From: Sarocladium kiliense
Taxonomy: Eukaryota; Ascomycota; Sordariomycetes; Hypocreales; Sarocladiaceae
DNA: 64,000 nt
Direction of reading: 5' to 3'
NCBI GenBank assembly: GCA_030734395.1
Contig: JAUZTG010000012.1
Span: 1,178,001 to 1,242,000, forward strand
Shown here one piece after another: positions 42,783 to 53,411 of the stretch. The translations under genes and the position numbers were made by a program. The number at the start of each line of letters is the position of its first letter. The stretch's first letter is position 1. The notes below the pieces were generated by a model. It worked only from the letters and a program-made list of their open reading frames with translations, ran no database searches and was not told where the DNA came from.

Positions 42783-43826
42783 ATGGCAAGAAATAGGCAC
42801 TTGCCCAGGCGGCGGCCGTCCACACCAGACCTCAAGCTCGCCCAGCGCGAGACACCACGGACCGCCGACGACCCAACATCACCACCGGAAACCCCCACCG
42901 CCTCGCCCGATGCCACCCGCAAATCCAGTCACAAACCGCGCCATCAGCCTCCACCATTTCATGACTTTCACCTTCCTGGCCTCAACGACACCAACATCCG
43001 GCCCCTCGGTCATGGGCACATGTTCAGCTACCAGCCGAGGCTAGGACTTGAGGAATTAAGTCCCCGCTCCGCTTCCTCGTCGTCAGACGCCGATGATGAG
43101 TCCGGCTCGGTTGCCTCGAGCTTGCACGCCGAGGCCAACATCGGGTCTAGCCCCGAGCAGTCGGAGAGTGAGGAGCAGCAGTGCCGGCAGCCGGACTCTG
43201 AGTCCGAGAAATCATCAGCTGACGACGACTCAATATACGTCACCACTACTCATGTGGAAACGGAGCTGGTCGTGGAAGAGATTGACCCCATGGATAGCGA
43301 TTATGAGGGCCTCGACATATTGTTTCCTAATGACATTGACTCGAACCGGAGTCACTCTCGAACAAGGCCGGAGCTGGACGGGCACGTCCTGGACCATCTG
43401 CGCAAGCTCAACTGCAGCAATGATGTCTCAGACGACGATGCTCAGTCCACCTCGTCATCGTCTTCATCATCCATCAGCCGCGACTCAGCCGAGATCGCCT
43501 TTTACAAGAGGCAGGCCGAGCTCAGACGGATCCGAAGGGTCAGCATGTCGAGCAGCCTGGGTAAGCGGACGCACAGTGAGATGAGCGGCGACTCGGACGG
43601 CGATAGTACCGCCAACGACGCGAGCGATATCCCATCCAGTGCCCGACGCATGCGCAAGCGGTTGCACCGCACCAGCCTGCTTTTCCAGGATCCCCCGGCG
43701 CCACGTATTGACGAGCTGGACGAGCCTGACTCGAGCGAGGACGAGCGCAGGTTCGCGGCGGGGCTGGCTTTGGCCCACGAGTTGCCATACTTCGATATCG
43801 AGGTTGTGGAGATCGAATCGGCATGA
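42783..43826 (+). CDS. Acidic, serine-rich protein of unknown function
   Basis: An intronless frame of 347 residues starts at the ATG of MARNRHLPRRRPSTPD; the frame is open further upstream but only from a GTG. I do not recognise a family. The N-terminal 90 residues are basic and Pro/Thr-rich. The middle is acidic with Ser runs (SSSSSSSSIS). A short helical block rich in Arg (YKRQAELRRIRRVSM) is followed by RRMRKRLHRTSLLF and a conserved-looking end (GLALAHELPYFDIEV). Codon use is GC3-rich like its neighbours, supporting a real gene. Most of the chain should be disordered. A nuclear role is possible from composition only. Confidence 0.7.
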   Translation: MARNRHLPRRRPSTPDLKLAQRETPRTADDPTSPPETPTASPDATRKSSHKPRHQPPPFHDFHLPGLNDTNIRPLGHGHMFSYQPRLGLEELSPRSASSSSDADDESGSVASSLHAEANIGSSPEQSESEEQQCRQPDSESEKSSADDDSIYVTTTHVETELVVEEIDPMDSDYEGLDILFPNDIDSNRSHSRTRPELDGHVLDHLRKLNCSNDVSDDDAQSTSSSSSSSISRDSAEIAFYKRQAELRRIRRVSMSSSLGKRTHSEMSGDSDGDSTANDASDIPSSARRMRKRLHRTSLLFQDPPAPRIDELDEPDSSEDERRFAAGLALAHELPYFDIEVVEIESA

Positions 43827-44293
43827 CGATGTTTCGCTACCACTGAGACCACACATGAGCTTCAACACGAATGACGACGAATGACGCCAACTGCATGACC
43901 ATAGGCAGACATCGCCCACTTGAGCGCTGCAATGACAGTGTGCCATACTTGACTGCATACATTCGACCACTCATCATACATACACGAGGGCACAACATGA
44001 GGAACGGGAATCTGCAGCATGATGTTTTTGGATAAGGATCATCTCAAATGGATACCACTTTAGACCGCTGTCTTTTCTTTGTTGTTGGAGGGTCGGATGT
44101 CTAAAGCATCCGATGTAATCGCAAGACGCCACGATGCACACGATGCACACGATGACTACGACGATGGAGGAAACATTTAGAGCACCATAGACCTGATTTG
44201 ACTTTCGTCTCTTTCTAGCCAGTCTCAATTGCCGTGTAAGCGTGGTCGGGTTGCGTTTGTCTGGAAGGCAAGCTGCAGGAAAGGGTATCCTGG
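43827..44293. other. Short convergent intergenic region
   Basis: This stretch lies between the acidic protein gene (+) and a small minus-strand gene. Only a short trinucleotide-like stretch (GATGCACAC repeats near 44130-44150) stands out. Confidence 0.45.
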
Positions 44294-44871
44294 TCAGTGG
44301 ATGACTAAGACATGGCCGAGGCGGCTCGGGGACGCGATCCGGAGGTTACCATTGTCCTCCGGGATCAAGATGGCGCGTGGTAGTAGGATGTATTGACCTT
44401 TTGAGTTTGTGGTAAGTCCTTGTGGGTTCAATCTGCGGTCCTCTTTGAGCGTGATCCCGTTATGTCTGGCACGAGGGAGTTTGGTAGCTTCGCCGAGGAA
44501 GGAAGAATATTCGTGCCTATCGTTATCACAAGGACCCAATGACTGGGTTTATTTCTAAGATACCGTGCTCAGTAGTTAGGTACTCTTTATGGGAAGCCGA
44601 AAGTTGAGATACGGACGTTTTCGGTGAAGAAAAGATATCCATCCGATAGGAATATAGAAGTAGAATACAAATGGATTAGCAAGGAGAACTACCTTCTTGG
44701 GAAATGTGAACGTACCTGAGTGCGATGTTCTTGGGGGAACATATAGACGGTGCAGGGTAGCTGAAAAGGCAACGTGGGGTTAGGGTGATCGATGGCAAAT
44801 GCGCGGGGCATTTGTTTGTATTCAAGCATCAACTTCACTTCATGAGACTGATCAACACGGTTCTCTGTCAT
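44294..44871 (-). CDS. Possible small two-exon protein of unknown function
   Basis: Exon 1 (44871-44716) and exon 2 (44542-44294) are joined across a 173-bp intron with a GTACGT donor, a CTAAC branch site and a CCCAG acceptor, giving 134 residues. The joined frame reads YMFPQEHRTQSLGPCDNDRH, and continues RAILIPEDNGNLRIASPS near the end. The protein-like composition and clean splice support a gene, but no family is recognised, and the 5' end is uncertain: the frame is open above 44871, and a TTTTCAG acceptor at about 44762 could begin another exon. Its start would lie only about 130 bp from the divergent SPC34 start. Confidence 0.4.
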
Positions 44872-45004
44872 ATCCCCAGATTGGTTGCATGCTTGAGCGA
44901 TTATACGGTCACCAACATCACTGAGGCTTCGGGGCAAGACCTGGACTTACTACTATCGAGACAGCAACAACGGAGGCGGAACGCGTCCGAACGCGCTCGT
45001 CGAC

Positions 45005-45792
45005 ATGTCTCTACTGTCATCCCACCTCGAGCAGATTGGCTATTCCTGCGAAGGCATTGACTCACTCCCGTGTGTACCACTCCAACTATCAGAAGCTTGT
45101 AACTGACCAGCTCCAGCTTCCCGCCCCCCAAGATCTTTACAAATGCCCTCCTCTCTAACCACGACATCACCTCCCTGATCCGTGACACCGAGTCCCACGA
45201 ACGCGCTCTCTTCTCCGTGCCCCCTCCTCCCACCGCCAGCCAGAACCCCGATGACTCTTCCAGCGGAACTTCCCGACGCAAAACAGTCTTCAACGTCACA
45301 TCCGGCTCTGTGACGACCGGACCACCCACCCGAGGCGGTGCCGGCTCCCAACAACACCAGGCCGCCCGTCGCCACACTGCTGTCGCAGCAGTCCTCGGCG
45401 GTACCCTCCATGAACAAGTCCGCCACTCCGAGACGCGCAACGTAGACGTTGAGATTCTCCTCCGCGGCGCAGAGAAGCTGTGTGGCGTTTATGAGCTTCC
45501 TGGTGCAAGGGAGCGGATCGCACAGTTGAGAGCCAGGGACCGGAACGGGAAAAGTACGTTGGAGTACTACGAGGGGAAAGTGGAGGAGCAGAAGAAGGCG
45601 TTGGAGGGGTTGAGTGCGAGTAGGGGGTGGAGGGAGGAGGAAGAAGAAGAAGAGGAGGAGGGTGAGGTTTGGACGGAGGAGGATTTGAAGAGGGAAGAGG
45701 AGGGGGTGAGGGAGATGGAATTGAAGAAAAAGGAATTGCAGGCGAGGCTGAGGGCAATGGAGAAGGACCTTGGAGGGTTGATGAGAATGTAG
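45005..45792 (+). CDS. spc34: DASH/Dam1 complex subunit SPC34
   Basis: SPC34 is a subunit of the Dam1/DASH ring that couples kinetochores to spindle microtubules in fungi. Exon 1 is 45005-45069, the intron is 45070-45116 (47 bp, GTGTGT...CTCCAG) and exon 2 is 45117-45792, giving 246 residues. The N-terminus MSLLSSHLEQIGYSCEGIDS leads across the splice into LPFPPPKIFTNALLSNHDIT, a strong match to the family as I know it. The C-terminal half is a charged coiled coil (EYYEGKVEEQKKALEGL, then MELKKKELQARLRAMEKDL) with a run of Glu. An upstream acceptor (GACCAG, six bases earlier) would also keep the frame and insert two residues. Confidence 0.92.
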
Positions 45793-45893
45793 AATGAGAT
45801 ACCCGGAACGTGCACAAGAAATATATGCGTCTGTCGACATTTCGTCTAATGCTAGGTGTCTGGGTATCATGAAACAATCCTGCGCCGAGAGTA

Positions 45894-46922
45894 TCACTCT
45901 AGTCTAAGTTCTTCTCTTGAACTTCCCTGCACGCCCTCTCTCCGCCGCCCGTCTTTCCTCCTGTCGCGAGCACTTGGTCTCCAACTATCACCCCTCCCTC
46001 GCCATCGCCCCCGCGAAGGTCCAGCAGAGGCAGAAGCTGACAACGTAGGCGGAGACGGCGCCGCATATTGTACAGCTCTGTCCCAGTCCTCCAACTTCTC
46101 AAACGGACTGCGAAGCCAAGCGCGTAGCTCGTGGAGGAACAGCTGGGTGTGCTCCCTGCCTAGAAACTCTGACACGAGATCTTCCGCTCGACCACCGACG
46201 AGATCTACGGACTTGAGGACTGCGATGATGTACTCGAGGAGAAACTCAGCGTTGTCGGCCCGGCGACGGCGTGCGGAAGAAGAGGCGTCGACGTCTTGGG
46301 AGGCGGTCAAGAACGGGAAGACTTGGAGCTCACGACGGAGGAATGTTCGCGCGCGGGAGACGAGCTGAGGATCGGCGTTAAAGAGGTTGGGTGTGAGTTC
46401 GCGGTATTGAGACATGCGGTTGGAGCCAACATGTTTGGAATAGAGGCCTCGCTGGTAGACTCTCCTGCGGCTGTTGATGCCGTGATCCGCAACCCCGGGT
46501 TGTTCGTACGTTCTTGGCTGACTCGGTCTCGTTCGCCTTTGTCTTGCGCCCCGTTCACGTGAGTTCCGAAGTCTGTAAGGATCGAGGTAGAGCTCGTTCT
46601 GTGTGGGCGCCGTGTGGGTGGGCTTTTGTTCAGGCTGCTTTGGTGGATGGATTGGTGTGATAACTTCTTGACCGTCGACCTGATGCTTGACCCCTGTGAT
46701 AGGCTGAACACAGAGCGGACAACGAGGAGTGCGAGAGAGCCACTGTATGAGGCAAAGGTAATCGAAGTCGGCGTGGTGGCAAGGTGCTGCCTCGCAAGGC
46801 TCGTGGACTTGGTCGAGACAGATTACGCAGCAGGCACGGGAGGAAGAGAGCTGCTCGAGGGTGCGCTGGTGGATCTGGGCATGGAGATCGGCTGGAGGAG
46901 AGCCGACTGCCTCATCCTCCAT
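45894..46922 (-). CDS. RING-finger E3 ubiquitin ligase, TOPORS-like
   Basis: An intronless frame of 342 residues starts at ATG 46922 (MEDEAVGSPPADLHAQ). The open frame extends upstream only from a GTG. A RING domain lies at residues 32-71: Cys32-Cys35 (CVICLDQ), then Cys48/His50 (APCHHADFDYLC), Cys57, and Cys68-Cys71 (RCPLC). The short RING at the N-terminus followed by an Arg/Ser-rich region and a helical block (FLRRELQVFPFL, then LLEYIIAVLKSVDL) fits the fungal TOPORS-like RING group. The tail (RGRWRGRGDSWRP) is RGG-like. The protein probably acts as a ubiquitin ligase in the nucleus. It is tail-to-tail with SPC34 and divergent from SLD2. Confidence 0.8.
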   Translation of the reverse strand: MEDEAVGSPPADLHAQIHQRTLEQLSSSRACCVICLDQVHEPCEAAPCHHADFDYLCLIQWLSRTPRCPLCVQPITGVKHQVDGQEVITPIHPPKQPEQKPTHTAPTQNELYLDPYRLRNSRERGARQRRTRPSQPRTYEQPGVADHGINSRRRVYQRGLYSKHVGSNRMSQYRELTPNLFNADPQLVSRARTFLRRELQVFPFLTASQDVDASSSARRRRADNAEFLLEYIIAVLKSVDLVGGRAEDLVSEFLGREHTQLFLHELRAWLRSPFEKLEDWDRAVQYAAPSPPTLSASASAGPSRGRWRGRGDSWRPSARDRRKDGRRREGVQGSSREELRLE

Positions 46923-47263
46923 CGCGCAAGTCGGGGTGTACGCGCGCGTGCACACGGGCGAGAACGATTGTGAGGATGCAGTGATAAAGGCTGTGGCGAG
47001 AATCAGAGTTGAGAATGGATATGCGACGTCGAATGGTGGTAAAGTGAACCCTAACCCTTGAGACCCCACCTGTCTGTTACTGAGGACAATGACGTTAGCG
47101 TGGCGCCCAGTGGTTCAGTGGATCGCGTCTCCCTGCGAATTGGGTTGCTTGGACGCGTCTCAATTTACGCGCCCAGAGAAACGAGCATCAGGCGACATGC
47201 ATTGACATTGAGGTGAAGCCCATCACCCCAGCATCACCACAACGAGCCTTTGCAGCTCGAATT
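46923..47263. promoter_or_regulatory. Divergent promoter between the RING gene and SLD2, with a telomere-like box
   Basis: This 341-bp spacer separates the two start codons. It contains CCCTAACCCT at 47049-47058, one and a half telomere repeats (telobox). Such boxes act as promoter elements in several eukaryotes; whether this one does is inference. Confidence 0.4.
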
Positions 47264-48762
47264 ATGGATGACAAGACGAGATCACGATATGAGGCAAAGG
47301 CGGCGGAGCTCAAGGCGGACTTGAAACAGTGGGAGGGCGACTGGGCGAGCTCACATGACGGGAGCAAGCCCGGAAGAGAGGATATCAAAAGCAATCCTGA
47401 CATCGGTACGATGACTATCTTGGCGAGCAGAGACTCTGGAGAGAACAAAGCTGAAAAAAAGCAGCAAAGAAGTACAAGGACTACAACAAGGTTCGGGATA
47501 TTCTCTCGGGCAAGATCCCGGTACCGACGAAGAGCGCACAGAAGCCGACGAAGCGGAAACCCGACGATGCACCAGTCCAGACGCCCGTGAAGAAGGCGAG
47601 GCATGCAGAGACACCTGTCAAGAGCAGAGACCAAGAGGAAGGCCTGATGGGTACGCCGACGATATCCAGGAAGCTATTCAGTCCGACACCGGTGACGGCC
47701 CTAGGCCCGACGCCGCAGCGAGATGGTCGTGTCTTAGGACTGTTTGATCTCTTGATAGAGAAAGAGCTGGGAACACCGAAGAAGGGCGCGGAAAAGGCAT
47801 CAGATGGTGCTGGAAAGGTCATGTCTACGCCCAGTAAGCGGCAGAGCTCAGCGGATCCAGACAGTGGGAGACTGGGCAGAACGCCCATGTCCTCGAGCAA
47901 ACGACAGCTCCTCAACACATTCATGACGCCACTCAAGAACAGGGGAGCCAACGGACTTGGGGAGCATGATGGTGGGACACCTTCGTCGATATCGAAACTG
48001 CAGTTCGATACCCCAGCGTTCTTGAAGAGGCATTCATTCCCATCTGCGGCGGCCGAGGAGAACGTCGGCATGCCTGCGCCGCTCAAGCTGCCGCGGAAAC
48101 CAATGGTCAGGGGCCTGAGCGAGATTGTGGCGAGTCTACGAAAGATTGAAGAGGAACACGCGGAGCCGGAGGACGACCTCGAGGCTCTTCGGGAGATGGA
48201 GGAGATGGAGGAGATGGATGGGGGCGGAACTATGGGACCCCCCAAGATGCCGGTGCCGGCGTCACAAAAGCTGGTGCAAAATGAGGTCCTCGCGCCTGAC
48301 AGACCATCACAGGTCTTGCCACTTGGTGGGTTCGACGACGAGGGTGCATACGACAGTCCTACGGAGGACCAGGTGGGCAGGGATGGGCAACCGTTGAGGA
48401 TATTCAAGAAGAAGGGACAGAAGAGAACGACACGCAGATCGAACATGAAGCCTGTACGGAGCAAACGAGCGACGAGCGTCGATCTGGGAGGCAAGCCAGA
48501 AGAGGAGGAGGCAGAGCTTGCTACGGATGAAGAAGAGGCTGAGGTGCTCCATTCCGATGCCGAATCTGATTACGATGATGGCGCGGCTGCGGAGGAGAAG
48601 AGAAAGAGGGAAGCGAAGGCACAGAAGAAGGAAGGAAAGGTGAAGAAGACGGCGAGGAAAGTCAATGAGCTAGCGCATGCGAACTTCCAGAGGTTGAAGC
48701 TGAAGAATGGCGGTGCGAAGGGAGGGCAAGGGTTCAACAGCAGGTTCAGACGAAGGAGGTGA
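47264..48762 (+). CDS. sld2: DNA replication initiation factor SLD2 (DRC1)
   Basis: SLD2 is phosphorylated by CDK and then binds Dpb11, which allows origin firing. Exon 1 is 47264-47405, the intron is 47406-47464 (59 bp, GTACGA...AGCAG) and exon 2 is 47465-48762, giving 479 residues. The N-terminus (SRYEAKAAELKADLKQWEGD) and the spliced joint NPDIAKKYKDYNKVRDIL match the SLD2 family opening. Many Ser/Thr-Pro sites occur in the middle (FSPTPVTALGPTPQ, FMTPLKNRG), as expected for a CDK target. The C-terminal block has PLRIFKKKGQKRTTRRSNMK and a basic end (KVKKTARKVNELAHANFQRL). The overall length is typical of filamentous fungi. Confidence 0.92.
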
Positions 48763-49907
48763 GGGGCTGAGCCAGCGATTAATGACGATGATGACTTGAT
48801 GAATACTGCGATGAAGTATCGTGTCCTGTTCTGTTTCTGGGCTCGGGTTGTTTCGAATGATCATAGCGTCTGCATCAGCTGCGAGATTGGGTACGGAAGA
48901 GTGAGGCTGTTGAGGGTGGATGTCTGGGACCAAGGGGTCGATCATGGGAAGGTGGGGGGGAAGAGGTACGTGACCCCACAGCGGTGAGACGGTGAGGCGA
49001 GAGGTACCTGTTCCCTTGGCAGGCTATACATACCTTAGCTCACAGCCAGATACGACAAGAATAAGTCTGGAAGAACAAAGAGAAACTTCTCAGGTGTGTC
49101 TGTGTATGCAAGGTGAACCACGATCCTTGCGCTCCAGCATCACATGTTATCAACCAGAAGAGGTCGAGCTGGCTGCATCCGGCTTGACCAGCCATCCATC
49201 TGGATTGCCGGTGTTAGTGTCATCAGTGGAGTCTCCAGCGACGGCACTAACATGAAGTCTACCCCTCCCAGCCGGGAATCCTTGTCGCTGCTCTTTTCTT
49301 AGCACGAAACGGGGAGACTGGTGACGGGGCCGTGTTAGTGTCAGAGCAAGTCGCAGTCATGCAGCACTGGAGCTCTATCCGGTCTCGGTCTCGGTCGGGT
49401 TCACCACTGCTGCACGGAGTGAGGTGATCAGGCACCCGACCCTGGTATCAGAAGTACCTCCCTCATGTCATAACCGTAGTCAAGATACTTTGTCCCGGCC
49501 CTCCAGCTCAAGCGCCTCGTGATTCAGGCTCACCTCAAGTCAGTCACTGCAATTCTCCATCCCCAGCGCATCCTCATTCCCATCGGACGACCCCCAATCG
49601 TCAACGCCATTTCCCCACTCCGACAGACCAGACCTCCCGACACCTTGATTAACCTTCTCTCTCTTCTCCTCTCTTTCAACCTCGTCATCCATCTTCCATC
49701 ATCCTCTGTGCTCCTCACCATCCGCCATCGTTTCGGTCGCCCCGCCTTGACCTATCTGCCCCGCCGCTTCCAGCCGTCGTGCTATTGTGTCGTACTGTGC
49801 TCTGCTGTGCTGTGCTGCAGCAAACACTCGCTGCATCCTCCCGACTCACAGCCTCACCTAAACTTGGACCTCAAACCGCGGCTTCAATATCTCGCCATCG
49901 AGTCACC
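48763..49907. other. Intergenic region and long CT-rich leader
   Basis: No gene is seen between SLD2 and the next plus-strand gene. From about 49500 the sequence is strongly C/T-rich with several short frames, which resembles a long 5' UTR. Confidence 0.5.
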
Positions 49908-50500
49908 ATGTCTTCCTCCATCGCCATCCCCGCCGCTTCCTCGGCAGTGTCTCGTTATCGTCGTCCGTCGGGTGGGCCGTCCTCCTCCAGCTCCTACTCA
50001 ATCTCCCCGGACACTTCCACCCCGTCAACGTCCCCCAAGGACAAAGAGAAGATGCTTCATCAGCGCCGACCGAGTCTTCTGAGTCAGTACTCTCGTTTCC
50101 AAAGCTGTTCGCTTCACTGGCGATGCCGGTTCACAAGCTGACTGCCCCCACATAGGCTCCGCCATCTCCAAAGAGGAGTCCACCGTTATCAACATTGGCG
50201 ATCCTGAGGGTCCTCCCCGCCTGGTATGTCCGCGATGCCATCACGGTTCTTGCGTCCTTGGGGATAAATGGCTGACGGTCTTGTAGATTTCCTACCTTTC
50301 CTCCAGTCAGGGCTTCACATGGAACCCGGGTATGTCGTGTTGCAGTGAACAGACCATGCCGCTTCGCTGACTCTTTGTTCACAGAGATCTTCCTCCCATC
50401 CTATATCGACTGTGACTACGTCCCACTCGAGAATCGCCGCGACCCGGTCCACGAGATCACCCTCAGCGACGAAGAGCTGAAGAACATGCTACCCCAGTAA
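49908..50500 (+). CDS. Small conserved-looking protein of unknown function, four exons
   Basis: Four exons (49908-50082, 50156-50223, 50287-50329, 50385-50500) are joined by introns of 73, 63 and 55 bp with good GT-AG and branch signals, giving 133 residues. The N-terminal 60 residues are Ser/Pro-rich and disordered (SSSSSYSISPDTSTPSTSP). The rest reads KEESTVINIGDPEGPPRLI, then SQGFTWNPEIFLPSYIDCDY and HEITLSDEELKNMLPQ. The spliced C-terminal half is compact and has no repeats, suggesting a real folded or binding segment. I recognise no named family. The three small introns in 400 coding bases argue strongly for a genuine gene. Confidence 0.75.
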
Positions 50501-51579
50501 CCACGAGATCATCTTACCCTCGGCTCTCTGGGACGAAAGCGCTTCGAACCAGACGACCACGCCTTTTCTTCTTCGTCCAGCACTTGCACGCTGCTGCCCT
50601 TCCACGATGATATTTGACAATGATCCTTGATGATTGGAACCGCGCTCGGCGCGAGGTATACCGGTGTTTGGCGGAACCCCCATCAGGCTACAACTGTTAG
50701 GCCATGGAGCTCACGGAGTTTTTCTGTTCTTCCTTTCCCCTTTTCTCCCCTCAGCTCTGTTGCGGTCCGTTGTTCTCGTCTTTCCCATGTTTCCTACGGT
50801 CTACTTTTCATGCGCATGTGCCGCAAATTGACCCCTCCCTATGCACTTTGCTGGGAGCTGGCTGGCTGGCATTCGGTATCTTTCTAGCTCTACGTTTGGC
50901 CGCGAGGCCGACTTTTGCCTCTGTGTACTTAATTTGTTGTTCTCCTGCCTCGGCTGTGCGGCAGATGGATTTCGGTCTCAGTTGATAGTGAATCACAGCC
51001 CTTGAACTACTCCCTTGTCTAGTGTTACAACCCTAGATTAAGCCTCTCCGAGTAAATTCGACCATGTCGCTCATCCGGCTGTGCAACATCGTATCAAACC
51101 TCCTTCTCACCGTCTCTTCTCTCAGCGCTTGGCTCTCGGACCTTGCATGGCCTGGACCCTGAGCACCCCGGCTGCAGCCAGAGGTTTACGCGTCTCACCG
51201 ACTCTGGGGAGGTTCACCGCTAGAAGCATGCAAACTACTGAAGGCTTGCCTTAGATTTCTTCAAATCTACATTCTGGCTTCTTAGCATTCTCTGGGCCTG
51301 CCCTCTGCCGCTGTCGACTCCCCTCCCTACCTGAGGTTGGGTGTTGGGGATTTGACGTAGACTAGCGCTGCCATTCCGCTTTAGCGCGGAATGGTGGGGG
51401 ATGCAGCTCGTTAGTCCAACCACCAGCACTGGAGCTTTCGCAGCTGCATCTGCGCCATCTCCAAAGCTTCAAACTTCTTCCGAATCAGCGCAAAGGGCAG
51501 AACGGCCACCTACTCGATCGGCTCCTCGAGAACGAAACTGCAGCACACGCACGCCGCGATCAATAAAGTGGGAATAAAG
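50501..51579. other. Intergenic region upstream of MED9
   Basis: No gene is supported in about 1.1 kb. A hairpin-capable inverted repeat lies at 51371-51394: CCATTCCGC, a six-base loop, then GCGGAATGG. Confidence 0.5.
51371..51394. repeat. Short inverted repeat (9-bp stem, 6-nt loop)
   Basis: CCATTCCGC and GCGGAATGG are exact reverse complements separated by TTTAGC. It lies about 186 bp upstream of the MED9 start codon. It has no T-run, so it is not a terminator. A protein-binding site or chance are both possible. Confidence 0.5.
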
Positions 51580-51966
51580 ATGACAGACTCCGCCAAATCC
51601 ATCCGACCAAGCCTCGCTCTTCCCCCCTCCTTCTCCCCCGACTCCCTTGACGCCCTGACCTCCCTCGCCCACGACCTCACCCGCGTACGCGCCGGTCTAC
51701 TTCAAGCCTCAGACCCCACCGCCCCCCAACAATCACAAGGCGATCAGAACAAGCAACCACTGGCGATCAAAGACGTGCCAGGAGCGACGGACGCGATCAA
51801 GCACAAGATCCAGCGGGCGAGGGCGGCAGTGAGAGCTTTGCCGGATATGGAGAGGGGGTTGGAGGAGCAGGAGAAGGAGGTGAGGGAGTTGGAGGGAAGG
51901 ATTGAGAGGCAAAGGGAGGTTTTGGAGGGGTTGAGAGAGAGGGGGGAAGGGAGGATGGAGATGTAA
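51580..51966 (+). CDS. med9: Mediator complex subunit 9 (MED9)
   Basis: MED9 belongs to the middle module of Mediator, which links activators to RNA polymerase II. The intronless frame encodes 128 residues from the ATG of MTDSAKSIRPS; the frame is open upstream only from a GTG. The pattern is an N-terminal Pro-rich region, a helix (SLDALTSLAHDLTRVRAGLL), a linker, and a long C-terminal coiled coil (ATDAIKHKIQRARAAVRALP, then DMERGLEEQEKEVRELEGRI). This fits fungal MED9 as I know it. It is convergent with the tubulin cofactor C gene, 147 bp away. Confidence 0.8.
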   Translation: MTDSAKSIRPSLALPPSFSPDSLDALTSLAHDLTRVRAGLLQASDPTAPQQSQGDQNKQPLAIKDVPGATDAIKHKIQRARAAVRALPDMERGLEEQEKEVRELEGRIERQREVLEGLRERGEGRMEM

Positions 51967-52113
51967 GGGTTTGGATGGGTTCTTGGAATCTGGTGACATG
52001 GCAAAGGTGTCGAGCAATTCCAACAGACTCGCGGTGTTGGAGCGTGAAGGCGGACAACGTATTTTTGCATTGCGCGGCGTTTCTATGGTACAATACAGGG
52101 ATGGGTTTGTGTT

Positions 52114-53411
52114 CTATGAATTGCTTCCAGCGGAGCTGCTATGACGTTTCTTACGTCGGATGTGCAGTTTGCTCAGGATGTCCTCAACGCTTGATGATGA
52201 TTCGCCTTTTACCACGCTTGTCCATGCTTCGTCGTCGAGTCTCTCCGCTTCTGACAGGATGGTCCAGTTGGGACTCGGGCCGGCTTTGAGCCACTTGAAG
52301 TCGTCGACTTGGTCCCATTGGTTCTCTGAAGGGTTGTCAGAGGCGGTCACCTGTGGCCTGTTAGCTATTTCCAAAAGAGATCGATGCAGGTTGGCTGTAC
52401 GTATGGGGTTGGGAGAGGAGCGAAGCGCATGCCGCTGCAGTCCTCGATGATGGGATGGCTGCTACATTGGAGGTAGATGTCAACATCTTTGCACTCATGG
52501 ATCCGTACTTGTCGCGCCGACACGACGATGATGCTGTTCGTAATAGCGGTGATATGTACAGGGCCGTCGACGCTCCCTGCGACAATGACGCTCTCAGATA
52601 CGTCTCGGAGAGCGAGACCACGGAATGGGGAGGTTGAGGTTGGAGCAGAGAGGTCGACCACGCAGCGTCGGAGGTTGGTGAGGCTGCCGGAGGAAGTAGC
52701 TGCAGAGGTGGAAGCTGGGAGGAGAATGTGCAGGTTGGTGTGGTTAGTGAGAGTGATATTGTTGGCGGCCGAGAAGCTGGGACGGCGGATGAGGGAGGGG
52801 GAGGGGGAGGAGAGCTCGGCGTTGTAGTCTTTGGTGTTAGATTGGGACTCGGCGCCTGGGCGACTGAAGGAGGATGCGACGGTTGGGTTGTGTGTGGGAG
52901 AGAGGCTGCCTGGGTTGAGACGCGGGTCGTTCACTGGGGCGCCCATATCGACATGAGTGGTTGGCTTGGATGCACGCTTGAATTGGAAGCGGGAGCGGGG
53001 TGTAACCTTTGCGACGGTGGTGTTGAGGGAATCCTGGAGTGATTTGACGGTCTGTGATGGTCAGTCTTTTCTCTGATATAAGATGAACATATTTCTTCAC
53101 TGAAGTAACTTGTCTCATTGTCAGATAGGATCACATACATCCGCATACTGCCTCCTATCATATGAAGGCGTGAATTCTGCCGCGTCGGCAACCTCGCTCT
53201 GCAGCTTGGCTATAGAGGCGAGGATATGGTCAATGGCTTCTTGACGCTCATTTGGGACGGCGGCAACAGTCTGCAGTTGGGAAATCTGGTCCTGGAGAAC
53301 GGCGACGCTGTCAAGGAAATGAGCATGGAAACGCTGCTTGGGATCCATGGTCGGGAGGCGGAAGAGAGGATGGGTGAGGGGAGCGGCGAGGAGAGGAGAC
53401 TTAGTTGCCAT
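52114..53411 (-). CDS. Tubulin-binding cofactor C (TBCC)
   Basis: TBCC works with cofactors D and E to release assembled alpha/beta-tubulin dimers by stimulating GTP hydrolysis. Exons are 53411-53139, 53051-52401 and 52350-52114, giving 386 residues; the introns are 87 and 50 bp. The N-terminal part is helical and spectrin-like (HAHFLDSVAVLQDQISQLQ, then EAIDHILASIAKLQSEV). The C-terminal beta-helix domain runs from about residue 170 (NITLTNHTNLHILLPAS) to WDQVDDFKWLKAGPSPNW. The Arg of SARQVRIHECKDVDIYLQ is the expected catalytic arginine finger, followed by SSHPIIEDCSGMRFAPLP. The start ATG gives MATKSPLLAAPL. All features agree with a functional gene. Confidence 0.92.

Noticed and set aside
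47095..47170. A tRNA-like sequence with an A-box-like CAGTGGTTCAGTGGAT
   Set aside because: There is no T arm or B box and no acceptor-stem pairing.
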